A stretch of DNA of 39,548 bases from DASZZZ01 sp036260375. GTDB lineage: Bacteria; Actinomycetota; CADDZG01; WHSQ01. Where the stretch lies: contig DASZZZ010000101.1 of the NCBI GenBank assembly GCA_036260375.1, forward strand, positions 1 through 39,548, written 5' to 3'. Position numbers and translations under genes: made by a program. Below are positions 31,091 through 39,548 of this stretch, piece after piece. The notes under the pieces were generated by a model. The model was given only the letters and a program-made list of their open reading frames with translations, was not told the origin of the DNA and did not search any database. The stretch's first letter is position 1. The number at the start of each line of letters is the position of its first letter.

Positions 31091-32811
31091 GTCCCCGCGG
31101 CCGAGGGCCGCGTCCGCCACGGCAGCACGGACGAGCGGAGGCGGCCCGCGCTCGTCAGCGCGAGCCCGAGCACGAGCGTCACGACGAGTGTGTACGTCGG
31201 CTCCACGTACAGGCTCAGGATGACCGCGTGCGCCGCGACCGTCACCATCGCCGCGGTCGCCAGCGTCGCGAACGTACGTTCGTCGCCGCTCCACTCACGC
31301 GACGCGGCGCGTGCGTGCAGAGCCGCGACGACGTACAGCGCGGCGAGCGCGAGCGCGCCGGGGACGCCGGTCCGAAACAGGTAGTTGAGGTACGTCGAGT
31401 GCGTGCCGGCGCGCGGCACGTAGCGGCCGTACTCCCCCTGTTCCTTCGTCGTCCCGCTCTCGGTGCGCGGTCGCTCGGTGCCGTAGCCGAGCACGAGGTA
31501 GATCCCGCGCAGGCTGCCCACGGTGTCCTCGTACAGCGAGCTGCGCGTGGTAACGCTCGCGCCGCCACCGGCGCGTCCGGTGACCGGGTCGACCCCGTAC
31601 TTCACGAGGAACACCCCGGTGAGCACGACCGCGGCGGCGACGTACGCGGCCGCGACCTGCACCTTGCGGCGCGCCGACAGCATGCCGTCGACCGCGACGT
31701 ACACGACGCCGAGGAGGATCGCGATCCACGCGCCGCGCGCGAGCGAGAAGCACGCGCCGAACAGGCACGCGACGACCGCGGCGCGTCCGAGCCAGCGGCG
31801 CCTGCGGTCCTGCGACCACCCGACGAAGAACGCGAACGGGAGGACGGCCGCGCTCACGCCGGCGTACGTCAGCGCGTTGCGCGGGAACGACCGCAGACGC
31901 GGGACGGTCCGCGCGGGTGCGAGCCCGACGTTGTCGTGGATCAGGCGGACGTCGAGCCGCGACAGCTCGTCGGAGTAGGCGCGCGCGGAGCCGTCGAAGC
32001 GGACGATCAGACGGCTCTCGAACGCCTGGAACTTGGGCCGGAACACGACGAACTCGGGCAGGCCCTCGGTGCGTGCCGCGGCGCCCTTGAGCGCCCTGCG
32101 CAGCTCTCCGGCACCGCTCTCGATCGAGCGCGCGTACTTGATCATGCCGATGTTGTTCGGGAACGCATCGACGCCGTAGGCCTCCTCGGCGCGGCGTGCG
32201 ACGCTCGTGTCCTGCAGCTCCTGCACCGGCACGCCGACCCATTGCAGGAACACGCCCGCCGAGAGCAGGACGACGAAGCCGGCGAGACCGGCCGCGATCG
32301 CGCGGCGCCCGCGGTCGCCGGCCGCGTCGTCGGCGACCGCGAGGATGCCGGCGCTGATCAGGACCTGGATCCCGAGCAGCAGCAGGAAGTGCTTGAAGTC
32401 GAGCGACGTGATGACGAGGACGCCGAGAGCGGTCCACACCACGAGCGCGGCCGGCAGCCACGTCCACCGACCGCCGCGCGGCAGCCGCCGCTGCGCGACG
32501 AGCCCGGCGGCCCAGCGCAGCGTCACGACGCCCCAGCCGACGAGCGTCACGAACGGCAGCATGTCGACGAGCCAGCCGAGCAGCCCGGCGTACAGGGGCG
32601 ACACGAGGGCGTGCGGCAGCGGCAGGACGAGCGCGGCCCCCGCCGCGACGACGACGAAGCACCACAGCGCGACGAACCCCAGGCCGGCGGCGTGCGACGC
32701 GAGCCCCGCGACCGCGGCCGCGATGACCGCGGCCCACAACGCGCGCGCCGCGGCGCCGCGGGCGGCCGACGGCAGACGGTCGACGCGCGCGAGGACCGCG
32801 GCGCGGGTCAC
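31087..32811 (-). CDS. O-antigen ligase / Wzy-type polymerase family membrane protein
   Basis: 574 residues with about 12 TM helices and one large extracytoplasmic loop (about 235-330, containing 'AFPNNIGMIKYARSIE'). After the loop 'FACFSLARG'-like sequence ('CLFGACFSLARGAWIAILLG') is the Wzy_C signature, and 'RAGTHSTYLNYLFRTG' is the conserved His loop near the end. It polymerises or ligates the flipped lipid-linked glycan. Start GTG shares GTGA with the end of the multi-TM protein gene. Ligase and polymerase cannot be separated by sequence alone. Confidence 0.87.
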   Translation of the reverse strand: MTRAAVLARVDRLPSAARGAAARALWAAVIAAAVAGLASHAAGLGFVALWCFVVVAAGAALVLPLPHALVSPLYAGLLGWLVDMLPFVTLVGWGVVTLRWAAGLVAQRRLPRGGRWTWLPAALVVWTALGVLVITSLDFKHFLLLLGIQVLISAGILAVADDAAGDRGRRAIAAGLAGFVVLLSAGVFLQWVGVPVQELQDTSVARRAEEAYGVDAFPNNIGMIKYARSIESGAGELRRALKGAAARTEGLPEFVVFRPKFQAFESRLIVRFDGSARAYSDELSRLDVRLIHDNVGLAPARTVPRLRSFPRNALTYAGVSAAVLPFAFFVGWSQDRRRRWLGRAAVVACLFGACFSLARGAWIAILLGVVYVAVDGMLSARRKVQVAAAYVAAAVVLTGVFLVKYGVDPVTGRAGGGASVTTRSSLYEDTVGSLRGIYLVLGYGTERPRTESGTTKEQGEYGRYVPRAGTHSTYLNYLFRTGVPGALALAALYVVAALHARAASREWSGDERTFATLATAAMVTVAAHAVILSLYVEPTYTLVVTLVLGLALTSAGRLRSSVLPWRTRPSAAGT

Positions 32812-34877
32812 GGCCGGGGGTCGGTGGCGGCGCGCGTGCGAGCCGTTCGTGCGCCGCGCACCGCGAGGGCTGCGGCGAGCAGCAGCGTGAGCGCGTAGGA
32901 GATCCACGCGAGCGCGTCGTCGAACGGCGAGCGCGCGACGGCGAGCACGACGAAGCCGACGAGGGCCAGGCCGGCCGCCGCGAACGCCGGCGCGAGGCCG
33001 AGCGCGTCCGACGTCCCCGCACCCGGAAGGAAGAAGCGCAGCGCGACGAGCCCGGGCAGCAGCAGCAAGAGGAACGCGACCAGCACCCACAAGAGATGCC
33101 CGGCGCCGGGGTTCTCGAGACGGAGGTTGCTCACGCTCGCGTCGCCGCCGGCGCCCTGCACCGCGCCGTCGTGCAGCGTCCACACGTCGGCCCCCTCGAA
33201 CGCGCCGGAGCCGCCGTCGGGAGGAGGCTCCTCGCCGCGGGCGAGCTCGACGTTGGCGCCCTTGGGGTTGAACTGGCTCGCGACGACCACGATCGGCGGC
33301 CTGCCGCTGCGCTCGATCGCCTCCTCGGCCTCGGACAGCAGCGCCGGCGACAGCATGTCGTAGGTCTCGTCGCCGCGCGTCGTCGGCTCGCCGCGCAACA
33401 GGTTCGCGACGTCGCCGAGGTAGAGGTACGCCTGATCGATCTGGCCGGGCGGCAACCCGTAGCGCGACGTGTTGCCGGAGAGCTTCGTGAAGCCCCAGAT
33501 CTGGAACGGGACGGGCGGCTCGTCGTCGATGGCGAACACGACCGGCCGCTCCTCGTCCGTGCCGGTGAGGGCGGCGCGCAGCGCGTCGAGGTCGCGTCGC
33601 TGGGAGCCGGAGATCCACTCGCTCGTGGTCCAGCCGACGTTGTCGTAGCCGGTCGTGAAGTTGGTGCCGAGCACGACCGCGATCGCGACCACCCCGAGCA
33701 ACGCGAGCTTGTACACGCCGCCGCGCCGCGAGACGTCGACAAAGAAGCGCAGCGCGAAGTACGCGCCGAGACCGACGAGCAGCAGCCACGCGAGCGTCGT
33801 GTTGAGGAAGCGGTAGTAGGGATACGCGAGGCCCGCGAGAAAGCCGAAGATCCCCGCGAGCGGCGCGAGCCACACGAGCGTCAGGCGCGAGAACTCGTCC
33901 TCGACCGCGCGCTTCCCGGCCCACAGGAGCCCGACCGCGCCGAGCACGAACAGCGGAGCGTTGAGGACGGGACGCATCTCCCCGATCCAGCCGAGGAGGC
34001 GCTCGAGGAAGAAGTCGCTGTCGTACGGGGGCGGTAGCGCGGCCTCCGTCAGCGACGCCGGCTTGCCCCACGGCCCGATCGTCCAGATCGCGAGCGTCAG
34101 CAGCGCGGCCGCGAACGCGGTGAGCAGCATAGGGCCGTCGTCGCGCACGACCGCGCGCAGGTCGAAGCGCCGGAACACCAGGCGCACGACGGCGGCGAGC
34201 CCGAGCGTCATGCAGAAGATCGCGAGCGTGGTCGGGTGCGTCAGCCCCGCACACAGCAGGAACGCTGCGAGCGCGACGCGCGCCGGCCACGACGTGCGCG
34301 CCGGCGCGAGGAACGGCAGCGCCGCGGCGAGAAAGAACAGGCACAGCACGTTGTCGAGGTAACCGACGAACGGGTCGGTCAGCAGCAGTCCCGCCGAGCC
34401 GAACGCGACCGCGTGGAAGACGAGCGGGTCGGGACGGTTGCGGTACGCGAACCCCGCGAGCAACAGCGCGATCAGCACCGGCATCGCGACGGTCATGACG
34501 ACGGTCGTCGTGAGCGAGCCGACGTCGGCGATGTCGCGCATGTAGCCGGTGAGGACGGGGGCCGTGACGCGGTATCCGCCGGCGAACATCTCGAACGCGC
34601 CCTCGATGTTCAGCAGGTCCTCGGGCGCCTCGCTGATGAGCACCTCGGTGTGCCACGTGTAGTACGCGGGGTCCTTCGTCGGCGCGGCTCTGTCCGCGTC
34701 GGTGACGAACGTCCACGAGAACAGGGCGAGCAGGATGGCGGCGGTGGCCGCGAACGCCACCGGGTGGCCGAGGGCGCGGTCGACGCGCGTGCGCGCCCCG
34801 GGCTGCTCCGGGCGCGCGTCGCGCGGCTCGGTGCGGGCGCGCCCCGCGAGCGTGTCTTCGTGCATCGGTGGCGGCAT
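32808..34877 (-). CDS. Large multi-TM protein, probably GT-C-fold glycosyltransferase-like
   Basis: About 689 residues: a cytoplasmic Pro/Arg tail, a TM near residue 45, a first loop with acidic residues ('TDADRAAPTKDPAYYTWHTE', matching GT-C loop-1 Asp/Glu placement), about ten TM helices, a soluble domain (about 430-600) and two or three final TMs. I do not recognise a precise family. The lipid-linked sugar transferase idea rests on topology, the loop-1 acids and the flippase/ligase neighbours. Start: ATG 34877 has GGAGAGG 9 nt upstream; ATG 34886 overlaps the preceding stop and ATG 34865 is also possible. Confidence 0.72.
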   Translation of the reverse strand: MPPPMHEDTLAGRARTEPRDARPEQPGARTRVDRALGHPVAFAATAAILLALFSWTFVTDADRAAPTKDPAYYTWHTEVLISEAPEDLLNIEGAFEMFAGGYRVTAPVLTGYMRDIADVGSLTTTVVMTVAMPVLIALLLAGFAYRNRPDPLVFHAVAFGSAGLLLTDPFVGYLDNVLCLFFLAAALPFLAPARTSWPARVALAAFLLCAGLTHPTTLAIFCMTLGLAAVVRLVFRRFDLRAVVRDDGPMLLTAFAAALLTLAIWTIGPWGKPASLTEAALPPPYDSDFFLERLLGWIGEMRPVLNAPLFVLGAVGLLWAGKRAVEDEFSRLTLVWLAPLAGIFGFLAGLAYPYYRFLNTTLAWLLLVGLGAYFALRFFVDVSRRGGVYKLALLGVVAIAVVLGTNFTTGYDNVGWTTSEWISGSQRRDLDALRAALTGTDEERPVVFAIDDEPPVPFQIWGFTKLSGNTSRYGLPPGQIDQAYLYLGDVANLLRGEPTTRGDETYDMLSPALLSEAEEAIERSGRPPIVVVASQFNPKGANVELARGEEPPPDGGSGAFEGADVWTLHDGAVQGAGGDASVSNLRLENPGAGHLLWVLVAFLLLLLPGLVALRFFLPGAGTSDALGLAPAFAAAGLALVGFVVLAVARSPFDDALAWISYALTLLLAAALAVRGARTARTRAATDPRP

Positions 34878-34878
34878 C

Positions 34879-36525
34879 CTACCCATCCTCTCCGTCGCAG
34901 GGGTCGGACGCCAGCATGCGCGACGGGATCGCCATCGCCAGCAGCCGGTCGTCCGGGTCGAAGACGCCGGCGCCCGCGTCGGCGTCCTTGGGGTCGGTCG
35001 CGTTGTCGCGCAGGCGGTAGTCCGACAGGAAGCGGGCGACGTCGTCGACGGTCACGCCGGCGCGCTCGAGCTCGTCGTCGAACAGGAACACCTCGGTCGG
35101 CCACACCGCGCGCGTGATCGGGGCGCCGAAGTGGCGGTCGACGTCCTCGAGGATCTCGCGCGGGTTGATGCCGTAGCCGTCGACGGCCGGCGCGTCCGGT
35201 TGCTGGCCGTGGTCGGCGGTCACCACGACCGCGTAGCGCCCGCGCCCGACGTCGCGGTCGAGCGCACGCAACAGCACGCCGAGCTGCCGGTCGGTCTCGA
35301 CGAGCGCGTCGTGAACCTGGTCCGACGCCATGTTGAAGTAGTGCCCGAGCCGGTCGATCTGCTTGTAGTTGGTGAACAGGAAGTCGGTGACGCGGTCGGC
35401 GCCGTAGCCCTCGGCGTCGACCATGCGCAGCATCGCGCGCGTGTGGTACACGACGAACGCGGGGGTCTCCTCGAGCCGGGCGACGTCGTCGAGGATGTCC
35501 TGGTCGCCCCACGCGCCGTCGAGCTCGCCGTCGGCCGCGTCGAGACGGTCGACGTCGTCGTCGAGCCCCGGCGCCGTCGCCAGGGAGCGCGGCAGGCGGT
35601 AGTGGTCGGGGTTGGTGATCCACTCGTTGGTCTCGATGTCGAGCCATGCCGCGTCGTCGCGGTCGCCGCCGCCGCGCTCGGCGCCCTGGCCGATCATGCC
35701 GAGGTGCCACGGCTCGTAGCCCACCATGCCGACGAGGGCGCGGTTGCCTCTCGCCTCGTCCCATCGCTCGGCGAGCGTCGCGACCTCTACGAAGCGCGAC
35801 GACTCGCCCTTCTCGAACGAGTCGACGACGACGCCCTGCTCGTCGCGCACCGGTATGCCGGTGATGCCGTGCGCGCGCGGGAACGCACCCGTCCCGATCG
35901 TCGTGTGCACCGACGGCGTCACCGACGGCGACGAGCCGACCGTGGCGTCGGTGAAGGACGCGCCCGCCCGCATCATGCGCGCGAGGTTCGGCCAGTCGCC
36001 GGGCCACTGCCGCAGCGCGTTCCAGCCGCCGCCGTCCCACACGATCACGACCACGAGCCGGGGCCGCGAAGCGTCGCGGCGCAGCACCGGCAGGACGCGT
36101 CCGTCGACCGCGTCGAAGCGCGCGCCGGTCATGCGCGCGAGCGTCGGCGCGACGTCGGCCGACGTCGCGGGGGCCGCGACGTCGCCGCGGCGCGCCACGA
36201 CGCCCGGCCCGTAGAACACGAGCGGCACGTCCTGGAGGTACGGCCACGGCCCCGAGTGGCTCCATCCGCCCGCGGCGGTCCCCATGTAGGCCGGAGTGCG
36301 CGGGAGGATCGCGATCTGCCCCGAGCGCTCTGCGCGGTAGCCGCGCACCGTCCGCGCGCGCCACCCGTCCGGGATGCCGCACAGCTGGCGCGCGAACGAC
36401 GGTGCGTCCGTGGCGTCGTCGCCGAGCGTGCGCCACAGCGTCGCGCCGCCCGCGGCGAGCCCGGCGACGAGCAGCACGAGCGCCGCGACGAGGCCGCTGC
36501 GCCGCGCCGGCGCGCGCGCCGACAC
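34879..36525 (-). CDS. Membrane-anchored AlkP-superfamily hydrolase with circularly permuted domain order
   Basis: 548 residues. TM anchor (about 11-30). N-terminal module: 'RSGQIAILPRTPAYMG', His90 in 'GGWSHSGPWPYL', 'VPLVFYGPGVV', 'SADVAPTLARMTG'. Core: Asp164 in 'VIVWDGGG', nucleophile Thr203 in 'SSPSVTPSVHTTIGTG', a later 'QIDRLGHYF' Asp/His pair, 'TADHGQ'. It ends 'DPCDGEDG'. Same permuted layout as the 12180 and 18406 proteins. Placed between an MFS transporter gene and the multi-TM/ligase/flippase genes with gaps of 1 base or so, it probably modifies the same surface polymer, for example by trimming or transferring phosphoester groups. GTG start 1 base after the MFS stop. Confidence 0.87.
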   Translation of the reverse strand: MSARAPARRSGLVAALVLLVAGLAAGGATLWRTLGDDATDAPSFARQLCGIPDGWRARTVRGYRAERSGQIAILPRTPAYMGTAAGGWSHSGPWPYLQDVPLVFYGPGVVARRGDVAAPATSADVAPTLARMTGARFDAVDGRVLPVLRRDASRPRLVVVIVWDGGGWNALRQWPGDWPNLARMMRAGASFTDATVGSSPSVTPSVHTTIGTGAFPRAHGITGIPVRDEQGVVVDSFEKGESSRFVEVATLAERWDEARGNRALVGMVGYEPWHLGMIGQGAERGGGDRDDAAWLDIETNEWITNPDHYRLPRSLATAPGLDDDVDRLDAADGELDGAWGDQDILDDVARLEETPAFVVYHTRAMLRMVDAEGYGADRVTDFLFTNYKQIDRLGHYFNMASDQVHDALVETDRQLGVLLRALDRDVGRGRYAVVVTADHGQQPDAPAVDGYGINPREILEDVDRHFGAPITRAVWPTEVFLFDDELERAGVTVDDVARFLSDYRLRDNATDPKDADAGAGVFDPDDRLLAMAIPSRMLASDPCDGEDG

Positions 36526-36526
36526 G

Positions 36527-37819
36527 CTAGCGAGCGGCCGGCGTCGGCGACGCCGGAGCGAGCAGGCCGGCGCGCCGGAACCACAGCGCGAGGCCGCCGA
36601 CGCCGGCGAGGAACACCACTCCGATCGCCGCCAGCAGCAGACCCTGCGCGCTCTCGGACCAGAACAGCTTCATGATCCCGGCGGCGAGGACCCACGCGAG
36701 GTTGTACGCGATGTCGTAGAGCGAGAAGGCGCGGCCGCGGAAGTCGTCGCCGAGGGCCTCCTGCACCATCGTGTCGAGCGAGATCTTGCCGAGGAAGAAC
36801 CCGAGCCCGAGACAGAACGCGAGCAACGCGATCGACGCGCTCGCCTCGATCGCGCCCAGCACCGCGACGGCCCCGCCGGCGAGGACGCTCGCCGCGATCA
36901 CGAGGCGGGCGGTCGTGCGCACGCGCGCGCTCAGGACGTCGGCGAGCAGGAACCCGAGCGCCCCGCCGGCGGCGCCCGCGCCCCCGGTCAGCAGGAGCAC
37001 GCCCATGTCGTCGTCGGACAACAGCTCTCGTGCGATGAACCCCAGGCCGACGATCGCGAAGCTCCACAGGAACCGGAGCCAGAAGTACGTCGAGATCGAG
37101 GCGCCGGCCTTCGGCGTGCGCGCCACCTCGCGCACGCCGTCGGCGATGCTGCGTGCGACGCGCGCGATCTCGCGTCCGAGCGTCGAGCGCGCGCGGACCT
37201 CGCCGGTGCGCCGCACGCCCGCGGCGAACAGCACGCCGATCGCGTAGACGGCCGCGCCGGCGAGGACGATCGGCCGCGCCGAGACGAGCTCGGCCGCCAC
37301 GAGCGCGATGCCCGCGCCCGCGACCTGGAACATCGCGCCGCCGAACTGCGACACGGCGTTGCCCTCGACGAGAGACTGCTCGCCGAGCGCAGCGGGCAAC
37401 GCCGCGGCCTTCGTCGCGAGCACGACGCGCGTCGACGCGAGCGTCAGCAGCAGCACGAGGAACAGCGCGGCGTCGCCGACGACGCCGAAGCCGACGAGCG
37501 CGACGACCGCAACCGCGACCGCGCGCAGCCCGTTCGCGACGACGAGCAGACGGCGCCGGTCCCAGCGGTCGATGACGACGCCGAGGAACGGGCTCACGAT
37601 CGTGTACGGCACGAACACGTACAGCACGATGCGCAGCAGCTCGTCGGGGCTGCGCGCGTTCTCGGGATCGAAGCCCTTCTGCCCGCCGAACACGATCAAC
37701 TTCGCGAGCGCGGCCTGGACGAGACCGTCGCCCGCCTGCGCCGCGAACTGTGCGCCCATGAGCATGCCGAAGTCGCGGTTGCGAAACAGCAGCGCGATGC
37801 CCTTGCGGATCATCTCCAC
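36527..37819 (-). CDS. Major facilitator superfamily transporter
   Basis: 430 residues with about 12 TM helices. 'FRNRDFGMLMGAQFAAQAGD' is the usual MFS_3/enterobactin-exporter-like N-terminus, 'GVVIDRWDRRRLLVVANGLR' is the loop 2-3 motif, and 'FRGRAFSLYDIAYNLAWVLA' lies in TM11. Probably exports a small molecule or lipid; the substrate cannot be told. GTG start 4 bases after the preceding stop; an internal ATG (37813) is an alternative. Part of a tightly packed minus-strand run. Confidence 0.87.
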   Translation of the reverse strand: MEMIRKGIALLFRNRDFGMLMGAQFAAQAGDGLVQAALAKLIVFGGQKGFDPENARSPDELLRIVLYVFVPYTIVSPFLGVVIDRWDRRRLLVVANGLRAVAVAVVALVGFGVVGDAALFLVLLLTLASTRVVLATKAAALPAALGEQSLVEGNAVSQFGGAMFQVAGAGIALVAAELVSARPIVLAGAAVYAIGVLFAAGVRRTGEVRARSTLGREIARVARSIADGVREVARTPKAGASISTYFWLRFLWSFAIVGLGFIARELLSDDDMGVLLLTGGAGAAGGALGFLLADVLSARVRTTARLVIAASVLAGGAVAVLGAIEASASIALLAFCLGLGFFLGKISLDTMVQEALGDDFRGRAFSLYDIAYNLAWVLAAGIMKLFWSESAQGLLLAAIGVVFLAGVGGLALWFRRAGLLAPASPTPAAR

Positions 37820-37823
37820 GTCG

Positions 37824-39428
37824 CTAGCCCTCTCCCCCCGCGCCGGGCGGCTCGATCGTGAGGTCGCCCGACGGATAGTCGCTGTCGCCGAACGTCTCGA
37901 TACTCTCCTCGTCCAACGCCTGCAGGTAGTCGGTCGGGAACGCGCCGGCGAACACGCGGTCGTCGAGGCGGCCCTGCGGGACGAGGTCGGCGCCGGGCTG
38001 TCCCGACGGGACGTTGTCGCCGATCGTGTAGCCGCCGAGGTACTCCGCGACCTCCTCGAGGTCGACGCCGCGGTCCTCGACCGCGTCCATGTCGAGGAAC
38101 ATGTCGACGGTCGTGACCTTCTCGACGATCGGGCCGAAGCGCCGCTCGACGTCGGCCTCGAGCTCGTTGGAGTTGATGCGCCAGCCGCCGTAGAGGTCGG
38201 GCAGCGGCTGCTGCCCGTGGTCCGCGCTGATCGCGACGACGTAGTCGCCGCGCCCGACCATGCGGTCGAGCTCTGCGACGAAGCGCCCGATCTGCGCGTC
38301 GGTCGCGCGGATCACGTCGGCCTCCTCGGGGCCGAGCATGTTCCACCGGTGGCCGGCGAAGTCGGGCATCTTCATCTCGACCCAGAACACGTCGGTCACG
38401 GAGTCGGCTCCGAGCCCCTCGTTGCGCATGACGTCGACGACCGCGTCGCCCGTGAAGCGCACGAACGCCGGCGAGCCGGGGCGCACGACGTCCTCGCGGA
38501 TCTCCTCGAGGTCGTGGCCGAACCACAGACCGTCGGCGACGCCGTCGCGCTCGTCGAGCTCCTCCTCGTAGCGCTCGAGACGCTCGAGGTCGGTCTCCTC
38601 GAGGTAGTCCGGCAGCTCGTAGAACTCCTCGTTGATCCACCACTCGTTCTCCTCCGCCTCCCACAGGACCGCGACGTCCTTGTCGGCGCCGGGGCGCGCC
38701 GCGCCGTGCCCGATCATGCCGAGGTGCCAGCCCTCGTACGACACCGTCCCGACGACGGGGCGGTTGCCGTTGGCCTCGTCCCACAGCTCGGAGACGGTCG
38801 GCGCCTCGAGGTAGCGCGGGTCGGCGTTCTGGAGCCACGCGTCGGTGTTCTCGCCGTCGGCTCCGCGCATCTGGTTGCCCGGGATCCCGTGCGTGGTCGG
38901 GTAGACGCCGGTGCCGAAGGTCGCGTGCAGCGCGCCGGTGATCGATGGGGCCGACCCGATGGTCGCGTTGAGGTACGAAGTGCCGGCGTCCTCGATGCGC
39001 GCGATGTTCGGCCACGCGCTCGGATGCTCCTGGAGCGCGTTCCACCCGCCGCCGTCGATCACGATCGTGAAGATGACCTTGGGCGGCGACGCGTCGTCGC
39101 CGAGCGCCTCGCGCAGCACCTCGCCGTCGAAGTCGAGGCCGTCCATGCCGAGGATCTCGGCGAACGTCGGCGCGAGGTCGGCGATGTCGACCTCGCGGTA
39201 GACCTTCTAGCCGCCCTCGACGTGGCCGGGGCCGTACAGGATGAGCGGCACGCGCGCGGTGTACGCCCACGGGTTCGGGTGCGACGTCGTGAGGAACGGG
39301 CGGTCGGTGCCGAGCGTCGCGAGGTCCCAGCGGCCGATGATGTAAGCGTGCGGGATCGGGACGAGCATCATCTCGCCCGAGCGGCCCGGGACATGGCCGA
39401 CGCGATCGGGGCGCCGATCATGCGTCAC
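37824..39428 (-). pseudogene. Permuted AlkP-superfamily hydrolase split by an in-frame TAG and lacking its N-terminal anchor
   Basis: The + strand CTA at 39207-39209 is an in-frame amber stop on the coding strand. Before it lies the N-terminal module: 'GRSGEMMLVPIPHAYIIG', 'TTSHPNPWAYTARVPLILYG', ending 'GPGHVEGG'. After it the same frame continues with 'VDIADLAPTFAEILG' and the whole core: Asp in 'IVIDGGG', Thr in 'SAPSITGALHATFGTG', 'MPDFAGHRW', 'SADHGQ'. Paralogues are uninterrupted here. The TM anchor and about 50 residues seen in paralogues are also missing: upstream the frame runs into the inverted copy. The C-terminal part (ATG 39146 to 37824, 440 residues) could be made alone but would lack the last metal His. 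Pseudogene, sequence error and amber readthrough all remain possible. Confidence 0.7.
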
Positions 39429-39548
39429 CTCGCGCGCGGCCACGTCGCGGGCCGCTCCGGCGAGATGATGCTGGTGCCGATCCCGCACGCATACATCATC
39501 GGCCGCTGGGACCTCGCGACGCTCGGCACCGACCGCCCGTTCCTCACG
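39288..39548. repeat. Inverted repeat, two 111-bp arms around a 39-bp centre
   Basis: Arm 1 (39288-39398) reverse-complemented aligns without gaps to arm 2 (39438-39548) with 6 mismatches by hand count; the outer half is identical. The arms encode the same protein segment of two paralogous AlkP genes facing away from each other. The repeat may extend beyond the window edge. Confidence 0.92.
39393..39548 (+). CDS. Second permuted AlkP-superfamily gene (partial, runs off right edge)
   Basis: 52 codons are visible from ATG 39393: 'MADAIGAPIMRHLARGHVAG' then 'RSGEMMLVPIPHAYIIGRWD' and 'TDRPFLT'. This matches the N-terminal module of the adjacent split gene almost exactly, and 'IMRHLARGHV' also matches the region before 'RSGD' in the 12180 protein ('LLERVARGYV'), which the split gene's frame does not match as well. 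No TM anchor is seen upstream because that sequence is the antisense of the other copy. The start codon is therefore uncertain; the gene may be 5'-truncated. Confidence 0.6.
   Translation, partial: MADAIGAPIMRHLARGHVAGRSGEMMLVPIPHAYIIGRWDLATLGTDRPFLT

Noticed and set aside
33428..33460. CCTGATCGATCTGG string resembling part of a TPP riboswitch
   Set aside because: It lies inside the multi-TM protein gene, encodes conserved-looking residues, and lacks the CTGAGA and closing elements. No TPP-riboswitch core was seen in the leaders at 21547, 25985 or 28783 either.
39288..39548. A pure fold-back (chimeric read) artefact of one gene
   Set aside because: Mismatches between the arms are almost all silent third-position changes, which a fold-back of one molecule would not give. 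A join between two true paralogues is still possible.
1..39548. tRNA, rRNA, CRISPR arrays, insertion sequences, attachment sites
   Set aside because: No tRNA-like cloverleaf, regular spaced repeats, transposase or integrase gene was recognised by reading. Dedicated searches were not possible.

Overview
The window comes from a very GC-rich bacterium: nearly every third codon position is G or C, GTG starts are common, and many neighbouring genes share 4-base GTGA/ATGA stop-start overlaps. The gene content (DUF4383, bacterial archaeo-eukaryotic release-factor homologue, CRTAC1-like FG-GAP protein, many alkaline-phosphatase-fold enzymes) and the apparent leaderless promoters (a TAnnnT box 6-7 nt before the start codon) fit a deep actinobacterial lineage such as Thermoleophilia or Acidimicrobiia. 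This placement is by eye. I see no rRNA, tRNA, CRISPR array, transposase or phage gene, and no gene-free stretch over 300 bases.

Layout. 1-2524 (-): partial secreted protein alternating P-domain-like and Ig-like modules. 2796-6361 (+): phosphodiesterase, WbaP-type sugar-phosphate transferase, and a two-ACT-domain protein behind a short upstream ORF. 6391-6710: strong promoter, structured leader and a 60-residue protein. 6830-10588 (-): DUF4383 membrane protein, then a coupled operon of GT2 glycosyltransferase, CDP-alcohol phosphotransferase and phosphodiesterase. 10696-16813: FG-GAP lipoprotein with a permuted AlkP enzyme, WecG/TagA glycosyltransferase (-), and a sulfatase-fold hydrolase with a sulfotransferase. 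16872-18393: release-factor homologue and a hydrophilic stress-type protein. 18406-21505 (-): permuted AlkP enzyme, YjbQ, sulfotransferase. 21607-29520: a pyrimidine/thiamin block. 29528-39428 (-): flippase, O-antigen ligase, multi-TM (GT-C-like) protein, permuted AlkP enzyme, MFS transporter and a broken permuted AlkP gene. The right edge is a near-perfect inverted repeat where a second copy of that gene begins on the + strand.

Two things stand out. First, 21607-24642 is a four-gene coupled operon: thymidylate-synthase-like hydroxymethylase with Asp at the cytosine-specifying position, SAM methyltransferase, nucleotide N-glycosidase of the 2-deoxyribosyltransferase superfamily, and HAD phosphatase. 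The first three are the activities expected to turn CMP into 5-hydroxymethylcytosine and then its 2-O-methyl ether, bacimethrin, a thiamin antivitamin. The block continues with an amidohydrolase, a ThiXYZ-type pyrimidine ABC transporter and TenA. Second, several membrane-anchored AlkP-superfamily proteins look circularly permuted: the module with the last metal-binding His and the 'GxVPLxLYGPG...DxAPT' segment, normally C-terminal, lies at the N-terminus before the nucleophile core. At least four copies lie here.

The rest reads as cell-surface polysaccharide assembly and decoration: lipid-linked initiation, sugar addition, flipping, ligation, sulfation, and phosphate or phosphodiester chemistry by the many AlkP-fold enzymes.
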